From Mucilaginibacter pallidiroseus (GTDB lineage: Bacteria > Bacteroidota > Bacteroidia > Sphingobacteriales > Sphingobacteriaceae), in contig NZ_VOEJ01000002.1 in assembly GCF_007846085.1 (NCBI RefSeq), positions 1 to 64,000 on the forward strand: a DNA stretch of 64,000 nucleotides, read 5' to 3'. Numbering within the stretch: the first letter of the stretch is position 1; each line of letters begins with the position of its first letter. The position numbers were made by a program, and so were the translations under genes. Positions 35,623 through 44,987 of the stretch are shown in pieces. The notes beneath the pieces are model-generated. The model had not been told where the DNA came from and did not search any database. It worked only from the letters and a program-made list of their open reading frames with translations.

Positions 35623-36081
35623 ATGAAAAAGCTTTTTATCATTTGTACCTTAATTTGCGTTTCATCCCTTTTGCGCGCCCAGCAAAGCGAGGCCAATGCC
35701 GTTAAACAAACTATAAATACCATGTTTGCTGCCATGAAAGCGGGTGATAGCACAGCGCTTAAAAATACATTTGCAAAAGGGATGGTATTGCAAAGCGTTG
35801 TTAACAGAAAAGACGGCACAACTGCTTTGATAACCGAACAGCCAGAAGTGTTTATTAAGCAGGTTGGCGCCCCGCATAAGGAAATTTACGATGAACGCAT
35901 AACCTTTGGCGATATAAAAATAGACGGCACACTGGCAAGCGTATGGACGCCTTACAAGTTTTACCTGGGCGACAAATTCAGCCATTGTGGTGTTAATTTC
36001 TTTCAATTGATGAAAGGAGCTGACGGCTGGAAAATTATTTACATTGTTGATACCCACCGAAAAGACAATTGCCCTGAATAA
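35623..36081 (+). CDS. secreted NTF2-like / SnoaL-like protein
   Basis: 152 residues. Signal peptide (1-19, LLRAQ), then the NTF2-like pattern EANAVKQTINTMFAAMKAGDSTAL and a closing FFQLMKGADGWKIIYIVDTH, as in small Bacteroidota nuclear-transport-factor-2-like proteins with an empty cone-shaped pocket. Possibly enzyme-like or binding; no catalytic residue is clear. Confidence 0.8.
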   Translation: MKKLFIICTLICVSSLLRAQQSEANAVKQTINTMFAAMKAGDSTALKNTFAKGMVLQSVVNRKDGTTALITEQPEVFIKQVGAPHKEIYDERITFGDIKIDGTLASVWTPYKFYLGDKFSHCGVNFFQLMKGADGWKIIYIVDTHRKDNCPE

Positions 36082-36128
36082 ATTTCGATAATGAATCTTA
36101 AAGAGTATATTGACTTGATTCTATCATT

Positions 36129-36629
36129 ATGGAACGAATTTCATTTACTATTTTTTTAACCTTGTTGCTGTTCTCTTGTAACAGTAACAAGCAAGATAAG
36201 TTCGATACATTTAAGACATTGACGGATATGATGAGTAATAACTTGCCAAACGCAAATTATACTATTTCAATACCTGCAGACTATACGATTGTTGAGAGTC
36301 GAGCTGGAGACTTTTCAGTATACTATATAAAACGAAAAAATTCAGCGAATAAATCAGGATTTAATGCCACTATGTATATAGGAAATCATCCATCAAAATT
36401 TCCAGTTGTAGAAAAATGCAAACTGAATAATAAAAACTCAATTATATTACAGAATAATGTACTTTGGGAAATTTATAGTTGCAAGGATGATTTTTTTACA
36501 CAGACGTTTTCAAAAAATAAATTTAATCATGGATGGGATCAAATGATCCACGCGGCAGGCCGTTCAAAATCAAGGGCAGGAGTTGATACGATTCTCTATA
36601 TTTTTTCAACATTAAAACCGAAAAAGTAA
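36129..36629 (+). CDS. putative lipoprotein of unknown function
   Basis: 166 residues with an SPII signal; lipid cysteine Cys17 (LFSC). The body is beta-rich with no family I recognise. Base composition is clearly more AT-rich than in its neighbours (runs such as AAAAAATTC and TTTTTTTAC), which may indicate recent acquisition or weak selection. Confidence 0.65.
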   Translation: MERISFTIFLTLLLFSCNSNKQDKFDTFKTLTDMMSNNLPNANYTISIPADYTIVESRAGDFSVYYIKRKNSANKSGFNATMYIGNHPSKFPVVEKCKLNNKNSIILQNNVLWEIYSCKDDFFTQTFSKNKFNHGWDQMIHAAGRSKSRAGVDTILYIFSTLKPKK

Positions 36630-36631
36630 CC

Positions 36632-36660
36632 AAAAACGGCCGGGCAATTTGCCCGGCCGT
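36632..36660 (-). terminator. terminator hairpin for ettA
   Basis: ACGGCCGGGCAA and TTGCCCGGCCGT are perfect inverted arms (36636-36647 / 36649-36660); on the minus strand the stem is followed by TTTTTGG, so it faces the end of ettA (stop at 36695). It also lies just after the converging lipoprotein. Confidence 0.85.
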
Positions 36661-36694
36661 TGTCTTGTATCTTGATTTCTTTTTGTTAAATTAT

Positions 36695-38377
36695 TTACAC
36701 AGTCAGCTTTTTATACTTAATCCTTTTAGGAGCAGCATCGCCAACGCGTTTCTTGTAATTTTCTTCATAGTCGCTGTAGTTACCTTCAAAGAAATAAACC
36801 TGAGAATTCCCTTCAAACGCCAAGATGTGGGTACAAACCCTGTCGAGGAACCAGCGGTCGTGGCTGATGATAACGGCACAGCCGCCAAAGTTTTCAAGGG
36901 CTTCTTCCAGGGCTCGTAAGGTATTTACGTCGATATCATTGGTTGGCTCATCCAGCAGCAACACGTTCGATCCTTTTTTCAGCGTAATGGCCAGGTGCAC
37001 ACGGTTGCGCTCTCCACCAGATAATACGCCAACTTTCTTCTGCTGATCCGCACCGTTAAAGTTGAATTTGGATACATAAGCGCGCGAGTTAAGCGGGCGG
37101 TTACCCACCATAATATTATCTAACCCATCGGTTACATTTTCCCAAACAGATTTATTCGGGTCAAGGTCGTCATGCATCTGGTCAACATAGCCAAGCGCAA
37201 CAGTTTCGCCTACACGGAAGTCGCCAGCGTCCGGTTTATCCTGACCTGTAATTAAACGGAACAGGGTAGTTTTACCGGCACCATTTGGCCCTACAATACC
37301 CACTATGCCGGCAGGCGGCAAACTAAAGTTCAAATTCTCGAACAATACTTTATCACCATAAGCCTTGGTAACGTTATTGGCTTCAATAACCACATTACCC
37401 AAACGCGGCCCCGGCGGAATAAACAGCTCCAGCTTTTCTTCGCGTTCCTTAGTTTCTTCAGAGGCTAATTTGTCATAGTTTGATAAACGCGCTTTTGATT
37501 TGGCATGGCGGCCTTTTGCGCCCATGCGCACCCACTCCAACTCTCGCTCCAGCGTTTTCTGCCGTTTGCTTTCGCTTTTCTCTTCTTGTGCAAGACGTTT
37601 TGATTTTTGATCAAGCCATGATGAGTAATTACCTTTCCAAGGCAGGCCCTCGCCCCTGTCAAGTTCCAGAATCCAGCCTGCAACGTTGTCAAGGAAATAC
37701 CTATCGTGCGTTACAGCTATAACGGTACCCTTGTATTGTTTAAGATGCTGCTCCAACCAGTCGATAGATTCGGCATCCAGGTGGTTGGTAGGCTCGTCAA
37801 GCAGTAAAACGTCCGGCTCTTGCAACAGCAAGCGGCATAAGGCCACGCGGCGGCGCTCCCCTCCCGATAATACTGAAATTTTGGTATCGGGCTCGGGGCA
37901 ACGCAATGCATCCATTGCACGTTCCAGTTTGGTATCAAGTTCCCAGGCGTTTACAGCATCAATCTGATCCTGCAGCTCGCCCTGGCGGGCCATCAGCTTA
38001 TCCATTTTGTCTGCATCGCTGTAATATTCCTCAAGGCCAAACTTCTCGTTGATATCTTCGTATTCTTTTAAAAGAGCTGTAGTAGCGGCAACGCCTTCTT
38101 CAACTATCTCTTTAACTGTTTTTTCCGGATCAAGCTCGGGCTCCTGGCTTAGATAGCCTACCGAATAACCCGGTGAAAAAACAACCTCGCCAATGTTAGT
38201 TTTATCGATACCGGCAATGATCTTTAACAATGATGACTTACCAGATCCGTTTAAACCTATAACGCCAATTTTAGCGCCGTAAAAAAACGACAGGTATATA
38301 TTTTTAAGTACTGTTTTTTGTGGCGGGTAAACTTTGCTTACGCCAGCCATTGAAAATATTATTTTTTCGTCAGCCAT
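36695..38377 (-). CDS. ettA: energy-dependent translational throttle protein EttA (ABC-F)
   Basis: 560 residues, soluble, two ABC domains and no membrane segments. First cassette: GLNGSGKSS (near 40), LSGGERRR (near 165), LLLDEPTNHLD (near 188). Then a linker of long charged helices with KRLAQEEKSESKR (near 265). Second cassette: GPNGAGKTT (near 358), LSGGERNR (near 465), LLLDEPTNDID (near 487). Gates the ribosomal E site according to ATP/ADP ratio. Start at ATG 38377; the upstream TTG is less likely. Confidence 0.94.
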   Translation of the reverse strand: MADEKIIFSMAGVSKVYPPQKTVLKNIYLSFFYGAKIGVIGLNGSGKSSLLKIIAGIDKTNIGEVVFSPGYSVGYLSQEPELDPEKTVKEIVEEGVAATTALLKEYEDINEKFGLEEYYSDADKMDKLMARQGELQDQIDAVNAWELDTKLERAMDALRCPEPDTKISVLSGGERRRVALCRLLLQEPDVLLLDEPTNHLDAESIDWLEQHLKQYKGTVIAVTHDRYFLDNVAGWILELDRGEGLPWKGNYSSWLDQKSKRLAQEEKSESKRQKTLERELEWVRMGAKGRHAKSKARLSNYDKLASEETKEREEKLELFIPPGPRLGNVVIEANNVTKAYGDKVLFENLNFSLPPAGIVGIVGPNGAGKTTLFRLITGQDKPDAGDFRVGETVALGYVDQMHDDLDPNKSVWENVTDGLDNIMVGNRPLNSRAYVSKFNFNGADQQKKVGVLSGGERNRVHLAITLKKGSNVLLLDEPTNDIDVNTLRALEEALENFGGCAVIISHDRWFLDRVCTHILAFEGNSQVYFFEGNYSDYEENYKKRVGDAAPKRIKYKKLTV

Positions 38378-38472
38378 GTGGTTCAAAAATTATGTTGCAA
38401 ATATCTATTAAAAGGACAATTAATGCACTATGTTTTTAACATATGCTACCATCTTAATTGCTATTTTGCACA

Positions 38473-39345
38473 ATGCTCCGCACCATAAAATTCATACTCA
38501 ATCATCCATTTACCAAGGGGCATAAGCTGCAGGCAATATTGGGGTTTGTTAAGTGGCAAATAACATCAAGAATAACAAAAAGGCCTGCTGTATATCAGTT
38601 TACGAAAAACAGTAAGCTTTGGGTATGGAAAGGCCTTACCGGTGCCACCGGAAATATTTACTGCGGCTTACATGAATTTGAAGACATGGCATTTTTGCTG
38701 CACTTTTTACGGCCGGGTGACTGGTTTACCGACGTGGGGGCTAATATTGGAAGCTACACCATATTGGCATCAGGAGAAGCCGGCGCAAATTCGATAGCGG
38801 TTGAACCAGTTCCTGCCACATTCTCAAACCTGCAGCATAATATCAACTTAAATGAGCTTGCCATTAAGGTAAAAGCTCTTAATATAGGCTTGGGGAGCAA
38901 AAAGGATATTTTAAGATTTACCAAAGGGCATGATACAGGTAATCATGTGGCTAATGACAACGATACCGACATCATAGAAGTGCCGATTGATACGCTCGAT
39001 AACATCATGACAGACAATGCGCCAATTTTGATAAAGATAGATGTTGAAGGATTTGAAACCGAGGTTTTAAATGGAGCAAAAAAAACACTGGCATCTGCCA
39101 AATTAAAAGCAATTATTATTGAGCTAAATGGCGCAGGCCGCCGTTATGGTTTTGAAGATGCTAAGATACATACTATGCTATTAGACCATGGCTTTAAGCC
39201 CATGCGATATTTGCCCTTTAAACGGCGGCTTGAGACCGGCAGCCTCAACACCGAGCATAACACACTATATATACGCGATTTAGCCTTTGTTGAGAAGAGG
39301 CTTATAACAGCAAAAACCGTTTATATCAAACATCGCCCGCTTTAG
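38473..39345 (+). CDS. FkbM-family methyltransferase
   Basis: 290 residues. SAM-binding FTDVGANIGSYTI (near 90), then VEPVP and KIDVEGFETEVLNGA (near 197), a pattern of the FkbM family that often methylates sugars or other surface molecules. The ATG at 38473 is chosen over a TTG 15 bases upstream. Acceptor unknown; no capsule or O-antigen genes adjoin it. Confidence 0.85.
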   Translation: MLRTIKFILNHPFTKGHKLQAILGFVKWQITSRITKRPAVYQFTKNSKLWVWKGLTGATGNIYCGLHEFEDMAFLLHFLRPGDWFTDVGANIGSYTILASGEAGANSIAVEPVPATFSNLQHNINLNELAIKVKALNIGLGSKKDILRFTKGHDTGNHVANDNDTDIIEVPIDTLDNIMTDNAPILIKIDVEGFETEVLNGAKKTLASAKLKAIIIELNGAGRRYGFEDAKIHTMLLDHGFKPMRYLPFKRRLETGSLNTEHNTLYIRDLAFVEKRLITAKTVYIKHRPL

Positions 39346-39792
39346 GTACCAATTTTAACAGAGTGTTCACAAGTTTTCATGATATTTTCACGGGTTGCTT
39401 TGTATCTTACAATATAAATCGTTTGATTTATTTTATTCGTATATCAATTACGGCGCAAAAACCGGGCTATGCCGTATTGTCATAGTTAGTGACTAATTGC
39501 CTGTTAGGGCAGGCCAATTTAAAATAGCTTAATACTATTAAACTATTTTGCAGACGAGGTATCAAATAGACTATAGATTACGTTTTTATACTTACAATCA
39601 AGGGTTTTAATAAAGATTTAAAAACAAATTACCAGGCGTTCAATTATTCTTTGGGTAGGCATTCATCATTAAATTGTCTGATTGCATCAAGGTTAAGAAA
39701 CTGGCAATATTGTTGATAATTGTTTAACATCGTCTTGACAGATAAAAACAAATATTTAGATTAGGGACGATCAATTAATCAGAAAGGTATAT
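39346..39792. other. 447-base intergenic region before clpC
   Basis: No gene is present. I find no clear TTG/TAnnTTTG promoter and no terminator after the FkbM gene. AGAAAGGT at 39781-39788 precedes the clpC ATG and may help translation. The length suggests promoter and stress-control sites that I cannot pick out. Confidence 0.5.
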
Positions 39793-42327
39793 ATGGAAGC
39801 TAAATTTTCGCCGAGGGTTAAAGATGTGATACAGTACAGCAGGGAAGAGGCGTTGCGCCTTGGCCACGATTACATTGGTACTGAGCATCTTTTGCTTGGC
39901 CTTATCCGTGACGGAGATGGCGTGGCAATTAAATTATTAAAAGGGCTAACCGTTGATACCGCTAAACTACGCCGTGCTGTTGAGGATGCTGTAAAAGGAA
40001 CAATAGGCACTAATGTACATATAGGCAGTATCCCGTTAACCAAACAGGCCGAAAAAGTATTAAAGATCACTTACCTTGAAGCCAAAATATTTAAAAGTGA
40101 CGTGATAGGCACGGAGCATTTGCTGCTGTCTATCCTTCGCGATGAAGACAACATCGCTTCACAAATACTAATGCAGTTTAATGTAAACTACGAGGTATTT
40201 AAAAGCGAAGTTGAATCGAATAAACACGATGTTACCGACGAAATGCCGGGATCATCAACAGGTGGAGATGACGACTTTAAAGATGATGACTCATTTACGC
40301 AACCTAAAAAGGTATCTGACATTAAATCAAAGACACCTGTACTTGACAACTTTGGCCGCGATTTAACGAAAGCTGCCGAAGATGGTAAGCTTGACCCGAT
40401 TGTTGGCCGTGAGAAAGAGATTGAGCGTGTATCGCAAATCTTATCGCGCCGTAAAAAGAACAATCCTATTTTGATAGGTGAACCTGGGGTTGGTAAAAGT
40501 GCCATTGCCGAGGGTTTGGCGCTGCGCATTGTTCAACGCAAGGTATCTCGTGTATTGTTCAATAAACGTGTAGTTACTTTAGATCTGGCCTCTTTGGTTG
40601 CAGGTACTAAATACCGCGGCCAGTTCGAGGAGCGTATGAAAGCGGTAATGAATGAGTTGGAGAAATCTCCGGATGTTATCCTGTTTATCGATGAGATCCA
40701 CACTATTGTAGGTGCGGGTGGTGCTTCGGGCTCGCTGGATGCATCAAACATGTTTAAACCGGCTCTTGCCCGTGGAGAAATTCAATGCATTGGCGCAACC
40801 ACTCTTGATGAGTATCGCCAGTATATCGAAAAAGACGGCGCGTTGGATCGTCGTTTCCAAAAGGTAATGGTTGAGCCTGCTACTCCTGATGAGACAGTAG
40901 AAATACTTAACCGCATTAAGGAGAAATACGAGGAACACCACGGTGTTACTTACACACCTGAAGCTGTTAATGCTTGCGTTACTTTGACCACCCGCTACAT
41001 TACCGACAGGTTTTTACCGGACAAGGCGATAGATGCGCTTGATGAAGCCGGCTCACGTGTGCACCTGACTAACATCCATGTTCCACAGGAAATTTTGGAT
41101 ATCGAGCAAAAAATCGAGCAGATCAAAATCGAGAAGAACAAAGTGGTTCGCAGCCAGAAATACGAAGAAGCTGCAAAACTACGCGATACAGAGAAACATT
41201 TGCTTGAAGAACTTGAGCAGGCCAAGGCGGCGTGGGAAGCTGAAACAAAATCTAAACGTTATACTGTAACCGAAGATAACGTTGCCGAAGTTGTTGCCAT
41301 GATGACAGGTATACCTGTACAACGTGTTGGCCAGGCCGATAGTGCAAAACTATTGGGCATGACAGATACCATCAGTGGTAAAATCATCGGTCAGGATGAT
41401 GCCATCAAAAAGCTTACACGCGCTATACAACGTACTCGTGCAGGCTTAAAAGATCCTAAAAAACCAATCGGATCATTCATATTCCTGGGGCCTACCGGTG
41501 TCGGTAAAACCGAGCTTGCCAAAGAGCTTGCCCGCTTTATGTTTGATACCGAGGATGCGCTTATACAGATAGATATGAGCGAGTATATGGAAAAATTTGC
41601 TGTATCGCGTTTAGTAGGTGCGCCTCCGGGCTACGTTGGTTACGAAGAAGGTGGTCAACTTACCGAAAAGGTACGCCGCAAACCATATGCAGTAGTGTTG
41701 CTTGACGAGATTGAAAAAGCACATCCTGATGTATTTAATATACTGTTACAAGTGCTTGATGAAGGCCAATTAACTGATTCGCTTGGTCGTAAGGTCGATT
41801 TCAGGAACACCATCATTATTATGACATCAAACATTGGTGCACGCCAGTTGAAAGATTTTGGACAAGGTGTAGGTTTCACAACCAATGCAAAAACCACCCA
41901 AGCAGAAGCGCACTCACGCGGTGTGATTGAAAATGCTTTGAAACGTGCTTTTGCCCCTGAGTTCCTGAACCGTATCGACGATGTTATCGTGTTCAACTCG
42001 TTAGGTAAAGACGAGATCTTCAAGATCATAGATATTGAATTGGCTTCATTATTTGGCCGTATCAACAGCTTAGGTTACACTATTGAGTTAACTACCGAAG
42101 CCAAAGAATTTATTGCCGACAAAGGTTACGATTCGCAATTTGGTGCAAGGCCGCTTAAACGCGCCATCCAGAAATACCTGGAAGACCCAATTGCCGAAGA
42201 AATACTCAAAGGCGAACTTACCGAAGGCGATATTTTAGTTGTTGACTTTAATAAGGAAACAAGTGAGATAACGGTATCTTCAAGAAAAAATGAAGACAAA
42301 AAAACTGAGGAAGAAGAACAGAAATAA
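39793..42327 (+). CDS. clpC: ATP-dependent Clp protease ATP-binding subunit ClpC
   Basis: 844 residues. Clp_N repeats at 1-145 ([16 protein letters not shown] and [12 protein letters not shown]), first AAA+ with GEPGVGKSA (near 230), a UVR-like charged segment (near 430-475), second AAA+ with GPTGVGKTE (near 560) and [16 protein letters not shown] near 695 lies in the region where ClpP-docking loops occur; the sequence reads GQGVGFT. The C-terminus is a charged tail [13 protein letters not shown]. Unfolds substrates for ClpP; ClpP is not in the window. Confidence 0.95.
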   Translation: MEAKFSPRVKDVIQYSREEALRLGHDYIGTEHLLLGLIRDGDGVAIKLLKGLTVDTAKLRRAVEDAVKGTIGTNVHIGSIPLTKQAEKVLKITYLEAKIFKSDVIGTEHLLLSILRDEDNIASQILMQFNVNYEVFKSEVESNKHDVTDEMPGSSTGGDDDFKDDDSFTQPKKVSDIKSKTPVLDNFGRDLTKAAEDGKLDPIVGREKEIERVSQILSRRKKNNPILIGEPGVGKSAIAEGLALRIVQRKVSRVLFNKRVVTLDLASLVAGTKYRGQFEERMKAVMNELEKSPDVILFIDEIHTIVGAGGASGSLDASNMFKPALARGEIQCIGATTLDEYRQYIEKDGALDRRFQKVMVEPATPDETVEILNRIKEKYEEHHGVTYTPEAVNACVTLTTRYITDRFLPDKAIDALDEAGSRVHLTNIHVPQEILDIEQKIEQIKIEKNKVVRSQKYEEAAKLRDTEKHLLEELEQAKAAWEAETKSKRYTVTEDNVAEVVAMMTGIPVQRVGQADSAKLLGMTDTISGKIIGQDDAIKKLTRAIQRTRAGLKDPKKPIGSFIFLGPTGVGKTELAKELARFMFDTEDALIQIDMSEYMEKFAVSRLVGAPPGYVGYEEGGQLTEKVRRKPYAVVLLDEIEKAHPDVFNILLQVLDEGQLTDSLGRKVDFRNTIIIMTSNIGARQLKDFGQGVGFTTNAKTTQAEAHSRGVIENALKRAFAPEFLNRIDDVIVFNSLGKDEIFKIIDIELASLFGRINSLGYTIELTTEAKEFIADKGYDSQFGARPLKRAIQKYLEDPIAEEILKGELTEGDILVVDFNKETSEITVSSRKNEDKKTEEEEQK

Positions 42328-42346
42328 TTTTCTGCAGTAAATATCA

Positions 42347-42381
42347 AAAAGCCCTGTTTGCATTGCAAGCAGGGCTTTTGT
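42347..42381. terminator. terminator between clpC and the converging gene
   Basis: AAAAGCCCTGTTTGCA pairs with TTGCAAGCAGGGCTTTT (one G-T pair), with A and T runs that suit both directions. Confidence 0.88.
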
Positions 42382-42397
42382 TTTGTAATAATGCTTA

Positions 42398-43474
42398 CTA
42401 CTTTTCCTCGGTTGGTACAAAGTCTATAGGTAACTGATCGCCCACTCGCAAGGTTCCCCACCTGTAATTAAACAATACGCTTTCCGGGTTTAGCAAAACG
42501 CCATTATCATCAAAGAATGCATTTGGTTGCAACAGCTCGATTTTCCCAACATTTTCACCAGGCTCCCGCCAAACTGGTGCTCCGTTTTTATCAAAAGTAA
42601 CTGCGGTATACCAAATGTATAATGGGATGTTGTTAGTCAGCATGTATATGCCAGGCATTTTTGTACGTTTAGCAAACGTATAGGCACTTGCCGTATCCTG
42701 CGCCACAACGTAAATTTTCTGACCAGGCTTTAATCGCCTGTCCGACCTTACAATAATAAAATCGTCGTTTAGTTTATTAGCTACAAGATCTCTAAAGAAT
42801 TGCATAGGAGAGCCCTTGTACACGGCATTCCTTTTTTTTCTCCATTTACTTTGCTGCCGCGGTGTACCCTCCATTTCTTCATAAAGTGCGGTGCCCTCAT
42901 AAAATACACGCCTATTTTTATAATTCACTATGCAGGTTTTTAGATAGTATTTTACTTTATAACCCAACGCTTTGTTTTCGAGCTCTATATAGTCTGGCCC
43001 GCTATCGGCTGTAAGCATTTTAGTCTCGGGGTCATAATCAATATTTACCACATCGGGATTTATTATAATTGTTTGGCGAGCAAGATCCGATGTTCCTAAA
43101 AATTCCTTTTTAAACTCATTAAAATATTTTTCGCGGTTGAAGTTAGGCCTGATTTTTACTTCACTTAGGGCAATTGTTTTGGGTAACAGCTTGATATCAC
43201 CTAATGCTATTGCATCATTGGTAACCATTACTGTTTTTTTGTAACCCTCGAAACCAACTATAGTCACTACAAGGTCGTACTGCCCTGACTTCACGTTATT
43301 GAGGGTGAACCGCCCCTGTTCGTCTGTTTTATCCCCCACTGTGGCATTGCTTAAAAAAACACTGGCGCTAACTAAAGGCGTATTGTCTATTCCATTAACC
43401 ACACGGCCTTTAATTTTGACCTGGGCAAGTAGCCCTAACGGGAACAATACCAAAAGCAGAATAAAGCGTTTCAT
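42398..43474 (-). CDS. carboxypeptidase-regulatory-like domain protein
   Basis: 358 residues. Signal peptide (1-17, LLAQ), then a beta-sandwich domain (18-105) with KIKGRVVNGIDNTPLVSASVFL and DEQGRFTLNNVKSGQYDLVV, the CarboxypepD_reg pattern common at the N-terminus of Bacteroidota outer-membrane proteins. The remaining 250 residues are soluble without a recognised family; no TonB barrel follows. Likely periplasmic or surface. Converges on clpC. Confidence 0.85.
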   Translation of the reverse strand: MKRFILLLVLFPLGLLAQVKIKGRVVNGIDNTPLVSASVFLSNATVGDKTDEQGRFTLNNVKSGQYDLVVTIVGFEGYKKTVMVTNDAIALGDIKLLPKTIALSEVKIRPNFNREKYFNEFKKEFLGTSDLARQTIIINPDVVNIDYDPETKMLTADSGPDYIELENKALGYKVKYYLKTCIVNYKNRRVFYEGTALYEEMEGTPRQQSKWRKKRNAVYKGSPMQFFRDLVANKLNDDFIIVRSDRRLKPGQKIYVVAQDTASAYTFAKRTKMPGIYMLTNNIPLYIWYTAVTFDKNGAPVWREPGENVGKIELLQPNAFFDDNGVLLNPESVLFNYRWGTLRVGDQLPIDFVPTEEK

Positions 43475-43616
43475 GTAAGGAAGGTATCAGTAGAAATAAA
43501 TATAAACTATTCGGTTAGTTTGTTAAACCTTTTTGTAAAACTTTCGTCTTTATTAATATAAACAACAAACCTCCATCGCTGCGTTGCGATGTATCAATTC
43601 TTTAAACCACCAGTAA

Positions 43617-44018
43617 ATGAAAAAACTCTTATCTATCCTATGTATTGCGGTTATCGGGCTTACTGCCTCATCATGCAAGAAAGAAACTATTGTAGCGCCA
43701 AATAACAATCAAACCATCATCCAATCAGTTAATTCAAGCGCCTGGGTTAGTACCGATGGCGGTGCAACCTATGCTGTTGATTTAGACGTTCCTGAAATTG
43801 ATAGCTACGCTAATGACAATTATGCTATTTTAGTATACATATCTTTTACAAACGGCGTGTGGGAACAAGTACCTGAAGTTTACCAGGGCAATGCCTTTAG
43901 CTTTACACACAACCCTGGCTTTGTATCACTTTATGCGCAACGTGCTGACGGTGCACAGGCTGCCACCCGGCCAGACAATATGCAGGTAAAGATTGTATTG
44001 GTAGATTCACAGCCGTAA
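43617..44018 (+). CDS. putative lipoprotein
   Basis: 133 residues. SPII signal with lipid cysteine Cys20 (TASSC). The mature part is beta-rich and resembles small Bacteroidota lipoproteins with a WVSTDGG... start after the linker, but I do not recognise a family. A single gene between two hairpins. Confidence 0.65.
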   Translation: MKKLLSILCIAVIGLTASSCKKETIVAPNNNQTIIQSVNSSAWVSTDGGATYAVDLDVPEIDSYANDNYAILVYISFTNGVWEQVPEVYQGNAFSFTHNPGFVSLYAQRADGAQAATRPDNMQVKIVLVDSQP

Positions 44019-44038
44019 CAATATGATGTTGTTATAAC

Positions 44039-44077
44039 AAAAAAAGGTCGTCTTGATATCAAGGCGACCTTTTTTGT
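44039..44077. terminator. bidirectional terminator between lipoprotein gene and fabI
   Basis: AAAAAGGTCGTCTTGAT pairs with ATCAAGGCGACCTTTTT (one G-T pair), A/T runs at both ends. Confidence 0.88.
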
Positions 44078-44091
44078 TTATATAATAATCC

Positions 44092-44904
44092 TTATTTCTC
44101 CATTTGCTCGATAACGGCCTGGGTAACGCCGGTGAAAGAAAAACCACCGTCGTGAAACAGATTTTGCATAGTAACCATGCGGGTAAGATCGCTAAACAGG
44201 CTAACACAATAATCGGCACACTGGTCGGCATTGGCATTGCCAAGCGGGCTCATTTTTTCTGCGTAGTTTATAAATCCGTCAAAGCCCTTTACGCCGCTGC
44301 CCGCAGTGGTACGCGTAGGTGACTGTGATACGGTATTGATACGCACGTTCTTTTTAACACCATACTGGTATCCAAAATTACGTGCAATACTTTCCAGATA
44401 AGCCTTGTTATCGGCCATATCGTTATAGTCCGGAAATACACGCTGGGCAGCAATGTACGTTAGTGCCAATACAGATCCCCACTCGTTGATTGCATCCATT
44501 TTCATGGCAGCCTGCAAAACGCGGTGAAAACTAAGTGCAGATATATCTAAACCTTTGTGAGTGAAGTCATAGTTATTATCGGTGTAAGCAATGCCTTTGC
44601 GCACATTAAGACTCATGCCTATCGAGTGCAGGATAAAATCAACACCGCCGCCAAAATGCTCCATTGATTTTGTGATCAGGTTGTTGATATCATCAGTACT
44701 GGTAACGTCGGCAGGGATAACCGGTGCGTTGCATTCTTCGGCAAGCTTATTAAGCTCGCCCATGCGCAATGCCAGCGGTGAATTGGTTAAAACTATTTCG
44801 GCACCTTCGGCTACACAACGCTGTGCTACCTTCCAGGCAATAGATTGCTCATTTAAAGCACCGAATATGATGCCTTTTTTTCCCTTTAATAAATTGTAAG
44901 CCAT
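44092..44904 (-). CDS. fabI: enoyl-[acyl-carrier-protein] reductase FabI
   Basis: 270 residues. NADH-binding GALNEQSIAW (15-24) and the catalytic pair Tyr150/Tyr160 with Lys167 (spacing 10 and 7, as in E. coli Tyr146/Tyr156/Lys163). DYNDMADNKAYLE replaces the common GxAKAxLE stretch, and HSIGMSLN differs from HSIGFAPG, so the protein belongs to a divergent FabI branch, as seen in Bacteroidota. Last step of each fatty-acid elongation round. Confidence 0.92.
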   Translation of the reverse strand: MAYNLLKGKKGIIFGALNEQSIAWKVAQRCVAEGAEIVLTNSPLALRMGELNKLAEECNAPVIPADVTSTDDINNLITKSMEHFGGGVDFILHSIGMSLNVRKGIAYTDNNYDFTHKGLDISALSFHRVLQAAMKMDAINEWGSVLALTYIAAQRVFPDYNDMADNKAYLESIARNFGYQYGVKKNVRINTVSQSPTRTTAGSGVKGFDGFINYAEKMSPLGNANADQCADYCVSLFSDLTRMVTMQNLFHDGGFSFTGVTQAVIEQMEK

Positions 44905-44930
44905 TTATTTTACGTTTGGTTTTAATGTGG

Positions 44931-44938
44931 CAAAGTTA
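44931..44938 (-). promoter_or_regulatory. possible -7 box of the fabI promoter
   Basis: Minus strand TAACTTTG matches TAnnTTTG and ends 26 bases before the ATG. The expected -33 TTG is not present, so this is a weak call. Confidence 0.45.
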
Positions 44939-44987
44939 TAAAATAAGTTTACAGTTTGCAGCGGGTAGTTTTGCAGATAAGATACTG

